Part shown: positions 15,987 to 24,507 of the stretch, piece by piece
How positions within the stretch are numbered: the stretch's first letter is position 1
Layout of the letters: the number at the start of each line of letters is the position of its first letter
Assembly (NCBI GenBank): GCA_964617455.1
Contig: CAZTYF010000014.1
Span: 1-48,518 of the forward strand
Origin: Monoglobus sp964617455
GTDB taxonomy: Bacteria > Bacillota > Clostridia > Monoglobales > Monoglobaceae
Direction: 5' to 3'
DNA: 48,518 bases
Program-made: the position numbers and the translations under genes
Notes under the pieces: generated by a model
Database searches by the model: none
What the model saw: the letters and a program-made list of their open reading frames with translations, nothing else
Told to the model about the DNA's origin: nothing

Positions 15987-17390
15987 CTACTCAAATATCT
16001 CTTCTATGTTGCTGAGTCCCTTGTGGGTTGTTATAATTGTTACCGCATCGCCTGCCGTAAGCGTGTCATTTCCTCCGGGGATAAATGCCTGACCATCCCG
16101 GTAGATGCATGCAATCAGCAAATTATCCTTGAGCTTCAGATCCTTGAGAGGGGTGCCGTTGTGTTTCAACTCATCGTGCACGTTGAATTCGATGGCTTCA
16201 ACCCTGTCATTTGACAGGTGATAAAGTGTAACAATGTCGCTCCCAAGGGTATTTTTTCTTGCCCGAACATATTTTATTATGCTCTCGGCTGTCATTCGAC
16301 GGGGATAAACCACACTTCCCAATTCCAATTCGTTTATAACACTTGTGAAGTTAATATGATTGACCTTTGTGATTGCTTTGATCCCGGGTGCAACTTTCAA
16401 ACCGTAGAGAGAAAGAAGCACATTTTCTTCATCGATTCCCGTGAGTGGAATCAAGGCGCCGACATGGGTTATATCCTCTTGATTTAAAAGAGTTTCATCG
16501 GTACCGTTGCCGTTTACAATAACCACATCATCGGGCAAAAGATTGCTGAGTTCTTCGCAACGGGCAGGGTTTCTTTCGATTACTTTAACATCCATCCCCG
16601 TATGAGCCAACTGTCTTGCGAGATAGAACGATGTTTTCCCTCCGCCTATGATCATTGCGGAGCTGACGTTTCGAGTTTCAATATTTATTCGTTTAAAGAA
16701 CTCAAATGCATCATGGGGTGTTGCTATAAAAGAAATCACGTCCCCGGAGCGTAGCTCAAATGTGCCGTTTGGGATATAGACCGAATCGCCCCGTTCAACG
16801 ATGCATATTAAAACATTAAAGGAGCTGTTTTTTTGAAGGCTCACCAGCCTCATGCCATCCAAGAAATTCCCGTAAGGAATTTTGAATTTTATAAGTTCGG
16901 CAGAGCCCTTTGCAAAGGAATTGACGGAGATTGCCAATGGAAAATGAAGGATTCTTGCTATCTCCTTGGCAGCCTCCAATTCGGGGTTTATTATAATCGA
17001 AATTCCCAGTTTGTCTCGGAGATAATCTAACTCATCGCTGTAATCCGGATCCCGCACTCGAGCAACAGCGGTACAGTCGCCCACTTTCTTCGCCAATGTG
17101 CAACAGAGCAGGTTGAGTTCATCACTGTCGGTGACAGCAATAATCAAATCGGCGCTCTCAACACCGGCCTCAATCAATGTTCCGTAACTTGAGCCGTTAC
17201 CTACAACGCCCATAACATCATATGTTTCGGCCAAGTTGTCAACGACTTCGCGGTTTTTGTCTACTATGGTCACATCACAACCCTCTTCCGACAATTTGCC
17301 GGCAAGAGTCGAACCTACTTTTCCGGTGCCCACAATTATGATTTTCAGTGTCTTGGTTTTACCGGGTCTGAATTTTTTGAGTATAGACAT
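15987..17390 (-). CDS. trkA: Trk potassium uptake regulatory subunit
   Basis: This 467-aa cytosolic regulator binds NAD(H) and gates TrkH. It has the duplicated TrkA layout. RCK domain 1 starts at IIIVGTGKVGSTLAGKL (GxGxxG) with VVGNGSS, and a TrkA-C domain follows around residues 150-230. The second Rossmann domain starts at AMIIGGGKTSFYLARQL, again with a TrkA-C domain at the end (GTPLKDLKL to TIITTHKG). The ATG at 17390 has AGGAGG 7 bases upstream, whereas the GTG two codons earlier is too close. First gene of the trkA-trkH operon. Confidence 0.95.
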   Translation of the reverse strand: MSILKKFRPGKTKTLKIIIVGTGKVGSTLAGKLSEEGCDVTIVDKNREVVDNLAETYDVMGVVGNGSSYGTLIEAGVESADLIIAVTDSDELNLLCCTLAKKVGDCTAVARVRDPDYSDELDYLRDKLGISIIINPELEAAKEIARILHFPLAISVNSFAKGSAELIKFKIPYGNFLDGMRLVSLQKNSSFNVLICIVERGDSVYIPNGTFELRSGDVISFIATPHDAFEFFKRINIETRNVSSAMIIGGGKTSFYLARQLAHTGMDVKVIERNPARCEELSNLLPDDVVIVNGNGTDETLLNQEDITHVGALIPLTGIDEENVLLSLYGLKVAPGIKAITKVNHINFTSVINELELGSVVYPRRMTAESIIKYVRARKNTLGSDIVTLYHLSNDRVEAIEFNVHDELKHNGTPLKDLKLKDNLLIACIYRDGQAFIPGGNDTLTAGDAVTIITTHKGLSNIEEIFE

Positions 17391-17439
17391 AAACACTCCT
17401 CCTGAAACACAGCTCTATAAAAAACGATTTTGCTATTTC

Positions 17440-17468
17440 ATTCTATCATATCGATTATAAAATGGCAA
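17440..17468 (-). promoter_or_regulatory. Probable trkA-trkH promoter
   Basis: Minus strand: TTGCCA (17468-17463), a 17-base spacer and TAGAAT (17445-17440), about 50 bases before trkA. Confidence 0.5.
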
Positions 17469-17516
17469 TATCTAATTTTAAAAAAATTCCGATTATAAAT
17501 TGCAAACTGTCAGGCC

Positions 17517-17545
17517 TTGACACTCCGAATAAATCGTGCTAAAAT
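17517..17545 (+). promoter_or_regulatory. Promoter of the SH3-domain protein gene
   Basis: TTGACA (17517-17522), a 17-base spacer and TAAAAT (17540-17545), with GCGGAGGG and the ATG following. Confidence 0.75.
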
Positions 17546-17578
17546 ATGACCGTTATAAAATAATGCGGAGGGTTATCA

Positions 17579-18667
17579 ATGAGAAATACAAATGATGAAA
17601 ATTTCGACCGTGAAAATTTGGAAAACACATCGGATTTTGATGCACTGCCTCCGGAGAACTATGGAAATGGCCAAACCGAATATAATCCGAACGAATATAA
17701 TTCCGGCGGATATAACCAAAGCGGATACAAGTCCAACGGAAGCGGCAACGGAAGATATTATCCGCCCGAAAAGAAAAAGACAAATACGCCGTATATTGTT
17801 GCAGTTTCAATCTTGTCTTCCGTTATAGTGATAGGTATAGTTATTATAATTTGTATGCTGACAGGCGTGATTAATTTCGGAGGGAAAAAAGATGACATTG
17901 CGGTCGCCGGTAAGCCTGTTTCGACCTCGACTCCGGCTCCGGCTCCGGCACCCACACCCTCGCCTACGTTTACCGCAACGCCGCAACCTGCCGAGAATAA
18001 CATTGTGAGCCGTAATGTATATGTGTCAAATGTAAATAATTCCGTTTATCTCCGTTCGGCTCCCGTAGAGGACAGTGGGAATATTATTTGCGAAATACCT
18101 CTCGGCACTCAAGTGGGATTTATAGAAAACGCCGACAGCACCTTTGCCAAAGTAAACTATAACGGACAAATAGGATACGTCAAACAGCAGTATTTATCCG
18201 AAGTAAAACCGAGTGTCAAATCGGAAAACAATACGGTGCAATCCTATGTATATGTGGCAAATGTAAAGAACTCCATATACTTCAGAAGTGCTCCCTCGGA
18301 AAACGACGGCAATATAATTTGTGAAATTCCTTTGGGCACTATGGTGGGTTTTATCGAAAATGCCGACAGCGTATTTGCCAAAATAAACTACAACGGACAG
18401 ATTGGATATGCAAAACGGGTATATCTCTCAAATAGCAAGCCTTCAAATTACTCAAGCTATTCATCATCAACTATGACGGTGGTCAATGTTGACTATGCTA
18501 TATATCTTCGAAGCTCGCCCTCCGAAAGCTCGGACAGCAATATTATCATGGAAATACCCGTTGGCGCCACGGTCACATATTTGGGCACTGCGAACAGCAC
18601 ATTTTATAAAATTTCATACCAAGGCACCGTGGGTTATTCGAAGCAAATATACTTGAGCTTCAATTGA
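17579..18667 (+). CDS. Membrane-anchored protein with three bacterial SH3 domains
   Basis: This is a 362-aa protein. Residues 1-69 are a cytosolic, Asn/Gly/Tyr-rich disordered segment. Residues about 71-96 (YIVAVSILSSVIVIGIVIII) form one membrane span. A Pro/Thr/Ala linker (about 113-140) leads outside the cell. Three SH3b repeats follow at about 146-206, 221-281 and 297-362, each of the form VYVxNVxxSxYxRSAP and IPLGTxVGFIENADSxFAKxxYNGQIGY in shortened form. Such domains usually bind peptidoglycan. It is followed 50 bases later by an amidase gene, so a joint role in wall remodelling or sensing is likely. No catalytic domain is present. Ribosome binding site GGAGGG. Confidence 0.88.
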   Translation: MRNTNDENFDRENLENTSDFDALPPENYGNGQTEYNPNEYNSGGYNQSGYKSNGSGNGRYYPPEKKKTNTPYIVAVSILSSVIVIGIVIIICMLTGVINFGGKKDDIAVAGKPVSTSTPAPAPAPTPSPTFTATPQPAENNIVSRNVYVSNVNNSVYLRSAPVEDSGNIICEIPLGTQVGFIENADSTFAKVNYNGQIGYVKQQYLSEVKPSVKSENNTVQSYVYVANVKNSIYFRSAPSENDGNIICEIPLGTMVGFIENADSVFAKINYNGQIGYAKRVYLSNSKPSNYSSYSSSTMTVVNVDYAIYLRSSPSESSDSNIIMEIPVGATVTYLGTANSTFYKISYQGTVGYSKQIYLSFN

Positions 18668-18716
18668 TAAAGAATACGTCGATTTTTGTATCGAATAAGA
18701 GATTAAAAAACATAGT

Positions 18717-19670
18717 ATGAAAAAAAACGGTAATAAAATCTTGATAGGAATTGTGGTCTTTTTGGCCGTTATTTTGGTGTTTCTGATTGTGGTTTTCTGC
18801 CTTACCGTAGGTGGCGTAATAACGAAAGAAACTTTTGGAATCACCGGCGAAAGCAAACAAGAGGAAACCCCTCATGAAACAGCGCCCGCAGCCTCGACTC
18901 CGACTCCTGCAAAAGGGATCGTTGTTTTGGACGCCGGACACGGAAAATCATCTGGCACAATGACAGAGGAAGAAAAGACGGCCGAAGGGTGGATTGAAAC
19001 CCCAAATGGATGGGGTGAATGGAGACATTGGAAGTCGGGAACCCTGTGGCAGGATTGCGAGGGAACGGGATGTTCCGGCAGGGCGCCCGATGGAGGCGGA
19101 TGTTTTTACCCTATCGGAGAGGGTGACAGGGATATTGAACCGGAAATAAATTTAAGCAACGCCGAGTATGCCAAGAAATACCTTGAGGAAATGGGTTATG
19201 AAGTTCGTATGACAAGAAGCTCAAACGAGGAGAATCCCTCTATGACCAAAAGGCTGAGATCTTGCTATAAAAACGGAAAAACCGACACGGACCCGGATGC
19301 AGATGTATTTGTCTGTATTCATTCAAACGCCGGAGGAGGGAGGGGCTCTGCGTATATGGCTCTGTCCGGACTTTATGACCAAGAGGGCATACTCGGTTCC
19401 GAGGAATATGTAAGCGAAAGCAACACTTTGGGCAATATAATAAATTCCGAAATTAACTCCGAAACATCTCTGCCGCCTTTGGGGGACGGAAAATACGACG
19501 GATTGCCCGAAGCGATATTGTTTTGCAAGTTGCCGGTTCCCATTGCATATCTTGAAATCGGTTTCTATGACAATCCGGTGGATTTGGAGATATTAAAAAG
19601 CGAATCGGAAGCTATAGGAAAAGCCATAGCAAAGGGCATAGATTATTATTTTGAATCAAAATCGGAGTAA
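18717..19670 (+). CDS. N-acetylmuramoyl-L-alanine amidase (Amidase_3), membrane-anchored
   Basis: This is a 317-aa peptidoglycan hydrolase. Residues about 8-33 are an N-terminal signal anchor, followed by a short Thr/Pro linker. The zinc amidase domain runs from GIVVLDAGHG (histidine near 75) through EPEINLSNAEYAKKYLEEMG (glutamate ligand) and VFVCIHSNAGG (second histidine) to AYLEIGFYDN with the catalytic glutamate. About 60 residues between the first two motifs form an insertion with three cysteines and many Trp/Gly, larger than in CwlD-type enzymes. It cuts the bond between MurNAc and L-Ala outside the membrane. No clear ribosome binding site is seen. It probably shares the transcript of the SH3 protein. 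Confidence 0.9.
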   Translation: MKKNGNKILIGIVVFLAVILVFLIVVFCLTVGGVITKETFGITGESKQEETPHETAPAASTPTPAKGIVVLDAGHGKSSGTMTEEEKTAEGWIETPNGWGEWRHWKSGTLWQDCEGTGCSGRAPDGGGCFYPIGEGDRDIEPEINLSNAEYAKKYLEEMGYEVRMTRSSNEENPSMTKRLRSCYKNGKTDTDPDADVFVCIHSNAGGGRGSAYMALSGLYDQEGILGSEEYVSESNTLGNIINSEINSETSLPPLGDGKYDGLPEAILFCKLPVPIAYLEIGFYDNPVDLEILKSESEAIGKAIAKGIDYYFESKSE

Positions 19671-19740
19671 CAAATTATAGCAGCATTATACAGGGGGCGG
19701 TATTATTAAATCTTTTTACACTTATAAAAAATTTCACAGT

Positions 19741-20148
19741 TTGCCTGCCGATGCTTGCAATATCCGAAATGAAGTTTTTGTTGATGAACAGGGCTTTGAA
19801 CATGAATTGGACGAAATCGACAACATAGCCGTCCATATTGTGGTGTATTGCGAAGGTGAACCAATCGGGGTTTGCCGATATTTTCCGGGTGAACATAGCG
19901 GCGAATACACAGCCGGTAGAGTTGCGGTTGTAAAACCTTTCAGAGGGAAAGGTGTCGGAAGGTATATTATGTCTGTAATCGAAGAAAATGTGAGGAAGGA
20001 TGGCGGAGTTCGCCTTTTCGTTTCTTCCCAGCTTCGGGCCTTGGGCTTTTATGAAAGCTGTGGCTACAAAAAGATCGGCGATATCTACTATGATGAGCAC
20101 TGCCCTCATATAAAAATGGTCAAGGACCTGACATCGCCGATTAATTGA
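19741..20148 (+). CDS. GNAT-family N-acetyltransferase
   Basis: This is an acetyl-CoA-dependent acetyltransferase of 135 aa as drawn. It has the IRNEVFVDEQGF signature near the N-terminus, the acetyl-CoA loop VKPFRGKGVGRYIM (R/Q-x-x-G-x-G/A) and the C-terminal ALGFYESCGYKK. The drawn start is TTG, but nothing resembling a ribosome binding site precedes it. The frame continues 12 codons upstream to ATT-AAA-TCT at 19705, seven bases after GGGGG, adding the KSFYTYKKFHS strand that this family normally has. The true start is therefore probably the ATT at 19705. Substrate unknown. It converges on the MATE gene. Confidence 0.85.
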   Translation: MPADACNIRNEVFVDEQGFEHELDEIDNIAVHIVVYCEGEPIGVCRYFPGEHSGEYTAGRVAVVKPFRGKGVGRYIMSVIEENVRKDGGVRLFVSSQLRALGFYESCGYKKIGDIYYDEHCPHIKMVKDLTSPIN

Positions 20149-20159
20149 TTATTCAGTAA

Positions 20160-21569
20160 TTATTGAACACCTTCGTTCACTCGGCTTTTGCCGATGCCGA
20201 GAGTGTCTTTTTTCCAGGTTCCGGTGAGATACAGGATAAATAATATGAGGGCTGACAAACCGTTGCTTACGACAACCGAGTACCATATGCTTTCAACACC
20301 CATATGAAGTATCTTTTGACAGAAGTATATGGTAGCGAATCGGAAAACCCATATTCGGGCTGCCTCCACAAGCATGGTAAGTTTGGTCTTGCCGGATGCG
20401 TTCAGCAACCCCATTGTGCAGTTATATACGCTGTTTGTGAAACACCAGAAAGCCATTATTGACAAAAAATCAACTGCCATAGACATAACTTCGCTGTCAT
20501 CCGTCAATATGCCCACTACCGCAGCGCCGATGGGTTTGTAGGACAAAAACCTTCCCAAGCAAAAGAGGAGAATAACTCCGGACAGTGTTGCAATTCTGTA
20601 ACCTCTTTCAGCCCGCTTCAGTTGCCCCGCACCGAGATTTTGTCCGACAATCGTAGATGTTGCGGAGCCGATTGCCATAGACGGAAGGGTAATTATGCCG
20701 TTTATCCTGTTACCCACACCGTATGCTGCCATGGCAGCGTCCCCGAAAACATACACATTTCGAGACATGAGCACAAATCCGAATTGCATTGCACTGCTTC
20801 CGATTGCCGTAGGAAGCCCTACGGAGAAGATTTGCTTTATCATTTTTCCTTCGGGACGGAGCAGATGCAATTTCAGATGAATTTCGTTTTTGGGGTTCAT
20901 AAGATAAATCATACCTATAATCGCACAGGGGAGTTTCGACACAAAGGTAGCGAGTGCAACTCCTCCGATGCCCATATCGAGAACCATCAAAAACAGCGGG
21001 TCGAGGACCATATTGATTAAAATTCCCAACAGGTTTAACAGCATGGGGAACACGGTGTTGCCTTGAGATTGATTAACCGCCGAAAAAAGGTTGATGATGA
21101 ACAGGAGGGGAGTATCAAGCATAACAATGCGGAGGTAGATATTTCCCAAGTCAAAAATTTCTCCGGATGCGCCTATCCAGGAGGTGATGAGTGGCGTGCA
21201 AACTACAAGAACCCCCGTGCAGACAAAAGAGAATATCATGGCACACAGAAAGATCTGATTTGCCATTTGATTTGCTTTTTTCATTTTCTCGGCACCGATA
21301 TACTGAGACATTAAAATGGAACCCGCCGCAGTTATACCTTGGCCGAAAGCGATTATTGTGTTTTGCACCGGAGAGACCATAGCGATAGCCGCCTGGGGCT
21401 GGGTGCCTATTTTGCCAAGCCAGTATGTGTCGGTTAAGTTGTACATATGCTGAAGAAGATTGGTCATAACTATAGGCGTCGCAATCAGCAGCAGTGCTTT
21501 GAAAATACTGCCGTTTAATATTAACTCGGTGTTGTTTTTCGCAAAAATTGTACTTCTGTTTTTGGCCAT
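20160..21569 (-). CDS. MATE-family efflux transporter
   Basis: This is a 469-aa membrane protein with the twelve hydrophobic segments and two similar halves of the MATE family. Recognisable stretches are LLLIATPIVMTNLLQHMYNLTDTYWLG at the start and AYGVGNRINGIITLPSMAIGSATSTIVGQNLGAG in the second half, here given in parts. It exports cationic drugs or metabolites using Na+ or H+. GGGAGG lies 7-8 bases before the ATG. It lies 95 bases downstream of the YetA-like gene on the same strand. Whether they are co-transcribed is unclear. Substrate cannot be told. Confidence 0.92.
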   Translation of the reverse strand: MAKNRSTIFAKNNTELILNGSIFKALLLIATPIVMTNLLQHMYNLTDTYWLGKIGTQPQAAIAMVSPVQNTIIAFGQGITAAGSILMSQYIGAEKMKKANQMANQIFLCAMIFSFVCTGVLVVCTPLITSWIGASGEIFDLGNIYLRIVMLDTPLLFIINLFSAVNQSQGNTVFPMLLNLLGILINMVLDPLFLMVLDMGIGGVALATFVSKLPCAIIGMIYLMNPKNEIHLKLHLLRPEGKMIKQIFSVGLPTAIGSSAMQFGFVLMSRNVYVFGDAAMAAYGVGNRINGIITLPSMAIGSATSTIVGQNLGAGQLKRAERGYRIATLSGVILLFCLGRFLSYKPIGAAVVGILTDDSEVMSMAVDFLSIMAFWCFTNSVYNCTMGLLNASGKTKLTMLVEAARIWVFRFATIYFCQKILHMGVESIWYSVVVSNGLSALILFILYLTGTWKKDTLGIGKSRVNEGVQ

Positions 21570-21664
21570 GTTTCAATCCTCCCATGTAAGTCTCAAATTC
21601 CAAAGATTGCGATATATTGCCGCTTTACCTCGGTATAAAATACCGATTGTGTATAAAATAAAAG

Positions 21665-23857
21665 CTAAAGAATTTTGGCTTTTGCGCACGCCCCGGCAAA
21701 GGTTGCCACGGGAACAAACATCTGCGCAAATCCCTTTGTCCCGGTTGTTCCGCATAAGACACAGTCGTCCATTGATGTTTTTTTACCTCCCGCAGGGTTG
21801 CCCGGAGCATTTTTCATAACATATCTCATTGTGGGTAGACCGGCCTCAAGATATTTTTTGTCCTCTGTCAGTTCATAGGCATATGCCAAAGCCTCCAATA
21901 TAATCGGATTTCCACCCTGCCGCCTCAGACTTGGCAGCTCTTTGTAATAAAAAAGTCCGTTATCAAGCCGTGCATTTTCTATAAGGTCATCTACCGCAGA
22001 TAAAATCATATCTCTTATTTCGGGATTCTTATTTACTCTGTAATATCTCATAAGGCTGCAAGCCGCAACCGATATCATAAACACTACCCTAATGGCTGTA
22101 TTTTCCAAATAAGGCGAAAGCCATTGACCATATTCCGCCTTCCATATTTTGAAATTATCCACAATTTTGTCGCAATACCCGAGCAGGCTGCTGTCATTGG
22201 TTTCAAGATACAAAGCCGTTAGGGTTCTCAAAGCCCAACCCGTTTCTCGGGCACTTGAGTAGCCTGTCTTATCGGAGAGCTCCGAATCAAGAAGTCGAAT
22301 TACATTTTCACCTATGCCGATTGCTGCCCGGTAGGCTTCCGTATCTCCCGTCAGATGGTAGTAATCAAGCAGTCCCTCAACCCATTGATGGCTGCAAACC
22401 ACTTTGCTGTTTTTGCAATGTCTTTCGGAATGTTCCCATTGCCCGCCAACTTGGAGGGGGTCGAAACTGTGGTGGCATATATCCACATCCATTTGATGCT
22501 TCCCCGAAACAATCATATAATCCATAAATCGTCTGATTCCCGTCCGAACGTACATCAAAGCGCAGGCATGAGGAAAGTCATATTCGTTGTTTGACCACAC
22601 AAGTTTGCCGCCTCCCCGGCCTTGGTCGGTATATCCCATATTGGGGGAATCTCCCCAATGGAGCATACCATAGCACTTTGAATGTTCATCACCCTTGCCG
22701 ATCAAAAAAGTTTCCATATCGGGGTTGGTAATTTGCGGGAATACATCTTCAAAAACACCCGCTCTTTCAAATACATCGGGGGATATCCCGGGCCTATCGG
22801 GCATTTGATATATTATGCTCCGATTATTCAGTTCCTTCAAATCTTCGTTATTATGAAAGTGAAACAGGATTTTTTGCTCCCTTGCCATCCCGCTCTCAAG
22901 GACAACATTAATGCCGTCACCGGGAACTATTTCGGCGCACATACCATGCTCGACGAACCTCAGGCCCTTCGGGAAATTTTGTTGAGGTTGAAAGAATGTG
23001 GCACAAAGACCCACTTTCTCGTCGGAACAGTCACCAAAAAAAGTGCCGTAAAACACCTCGGAAAAATGCTCGTTTGCTTCATATAAAAGTCGATCTGCCG
23101 TAATAGACAGTTCGGGATATTCTCCGGTTATATACTCGGTATCGTGATTGGTAATTGACACGGTGTTGCGGGTATTTGCGGTATTTCGCAGATGATGAAT
23201 CGAAAGACTTTTTATTTCAAGAGGCTCGTCATCGGTGTTTGTGATTTTGTAACCCAGTTCAAACCAATTTTTTTCGGCATAAAATGTCAGATTTATTTGG
23301 GCAGAATATGTTTTTACGCCTTTTTTGTGTTTGCCGATCCCCGTCACAACGGTGCAAATGGGGCTGTTTTCTTTGACAAACCATTTGTCGATTACGAATT
23401 CATAAATAACCCCTTCGGAATCCTCTAAGATTGGTGCGGAAATCCACTTATTTCCAAGGCTTTTGCCCGAAAATTCCATGTCATCAAATATTCGATTTTT
23501 CGCTTTTGACAGGTACACGGAAATACTGCCCGATTTGACCGTGCTGATGTCTCCTTTTTTGGTATATCCCAAGACAACGGGCTCAAAGTCTCCATAATCC
23601 GTTTTTCCCGGGTTAAAGTAGTAATCTGTTTTGTCGTTTTTGGGCAAATCGACCATACAACGTACAAACAACCATTTCACACTGCCGTCATCCCAAAAGG
23701 CAGTAGCCCTCACATGGGAAGGATATACTTCCCCGAATTCATCAACCACGGTGCCCTCGGCTTTGGGTAATATGCCTTTTTCAAAGGGAACGCCGAAAAA
23801 AATATGTTCTCGCTTTCTTTCGGTATTATATATCTTCTCAAAGTGCAGCTTTATCAT
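21665..23857 (-). CDS. YetA / PcRGLX-like protein (exo-rhamnogalacturonan lyase-related)
   Basis: This is a 730-aa protein. The N-terminal beta-barrel (about 1-110, with GVPFEKGILP and WDDGSVKWLFV) and central beta-sandwich match the RIFT-barrel proteins related to fungal exo-rhamnogalacturonan lyase (PL26) and Bacillus YetA. The C-terminal alpha/alpha toroid (about 390-730) carries WSNNEYDFPHACALMYVRTG, DPLQVGGQWEHSERHC, VCSHQWVEGLLDYYHLTGD and ARETGWALRTLTALY. There is no signal peptide, so it is cytoplasmic and would act on imported rhamnogalacturonan oligosaccharides. GGGAGG lies 7 bases before the ATG. The lyase activity is inferred from the family; this subfamily is poorly characterised. 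With the GH28 gene at 30.3 kb it points to pectin use. Confidence 0.78.
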   Translation of the reverse strand: MIKLHFEKIYNTERKREHIFFGVPFEKGILPKAEGTVVDEFGEVYPSHVRATAFWDDGSVKWLFVRCMVDLPKNDKTDYYFNPGKTDYGDFEPVVLGYTKKGDISTVKSGSISVYLSKAKNRIFDDMEFSGKSLGNKWISAPILEDSEGVIYEFVIDKWFVKENSPICTVVTGIGKHKKGVKTYSAQINLTFYAEKNWFELGYKITNTDDEPLEIKSLSIHHLRNTANTRNTVSITNHDTEYITGEYPELSITADRLLYEANEHFSEVFYGTFFGDCSDEKVGLCATFFQPQQNFPKGLRFVEHGMCAEIVPGDGINVVLESGMAREQKILFHFHNNEDLKELNNRSIIYQMPDRPGISPDVFERAGVFEDVFPQITNPDMETFLIGKGDEHSKCYGMLHWGDSPNMGYTDQGRGGGKLVWSNNEYDFPHACALMYVRTGIRRFMDYMIVSGKHQMDVDICHHSFDPLQVGGQWEHSERHCKNSKVVCSHQWVEGLLDYYHLTGDTEAYRAAIGIGENVIRLLDSELSDKTGYSSARETGWALRTLTALYLETNDSSLLGYCDKIVDNFKIWKAEYGQWLSPYLENTAIRVVFMISVAACSLMRYYRVNKNPEIRDMILSAVDDLIENARLDNGLFYYKELPSLRRQGGNPIILEALAYAYELTEDKKYLEAGLPTMRYVMKNAPGNPAGGKKTSMDDCVLCGTTGTKGFAQMFVPVATFAGACAKAKIL

Positions 23858-23997
23858 TACAATGCCTCCCTTTGAAGTTTTGCAAACCTTGATATATTAC
23901 ATTATAAAACTTTATGTGTAAAATTTCTATATAATTCTTGACATCTTTGGAAGTTTTCTTTGAATTTTTGTCATATTTATGGGAATATAAAAATTAC

Positions 23998-24025
23998 GGT
24001 CCGCAGAAAATCAAATCTGCGGACC
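23998..24025 (-). terminator. Terminator of the esterase/adenylation/GNAT operon
   Basis: GGTCCGCAGA (23998-24007) pairs perfectly with TCTGCGGACC (24016-24025). On the minus strand GTAATTTTTATATT follows. It is 9 bases beyond the GNAT stop. Confidence 0.88.
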
Positions 24026-24033
24026 ATAGTTTA

Positions 24034-24507
24034 TCAAAGCATTGTTTTTGGAAGTATCATAATGTCGGACATAGGGACGAACCCCGATTTCTCATAAAGT
24101 TTTCTGCCCGACTCAGATGTTTCGAGATAGATCTTTCCGGCTTTTTTCTCTCGGGCATAATCCGTAAGTCGAGCCACTATGGCTTTTCCCGCATTTCTGC
24201 CTCTGAAGTTTGGAGATATATAAACATTCATCAGATAGGCACAAACTCCCGTGGTATTGTCCGGAGAAGGCATTTCACGATGAATGCACACGCCGCCGCA
24301 ACCGATTGGCTTGCCGTCCGCATACGCAAAACATGCAAAATGTTCACCTTTGGGAATGGCAGATTCGTAATATAACCTGTTTGTCCTCTCAAGTTCGGAT
24401 AGGTCTTTATTTTCCGGAATATCAAAAACCTCTTTAAGCACGGTCATTCGCCATTTCATAAGAAGTTCAATATCCGACAAATCAGCCCCTCGAATTTCGA
24501 TATTCAT
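24034..24507 (-). CDS. GNAT-family N-acetyltransferase in the adenylation-domain operon
   Basis: This is a 157-aa acetyltransferase. The central strand and coenzyme A loop read LMNVYISPNFRGRNAGKAIVARL (in parts: YISPNFRGRNAGKAI), and the C-terminal GRKLYEKSGFVPM is standard. Its ATG overlaps the stop of the adenylation-domain gene by four bases, so translation is coupled. It may acylate the amino acid or product handled by that enzyme (inference). Substrate unknown. Confidence 0.88.
   Translation of the reverse strand: MNIEIRGADLSDIELLMKWRMTVLKEVFDIPENKDLSELERTNRLYYESAIPKGEHFACFAYADGKPIGCGGVCIHREMPSPDNTTGVCAYLMNVYISPNFRGRNAGKAIVARLTDYAREKKAGKIYLETSESGRKLYEKSGFVPMSDIMILPKTML

Noticed and set aside
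17391..17396. Alternative GTG start two codons before the trkA ATG
   Set aside because: It would leave only about one base between AGGAGG and the start codon, whereas the ATG is at ideal spacing.
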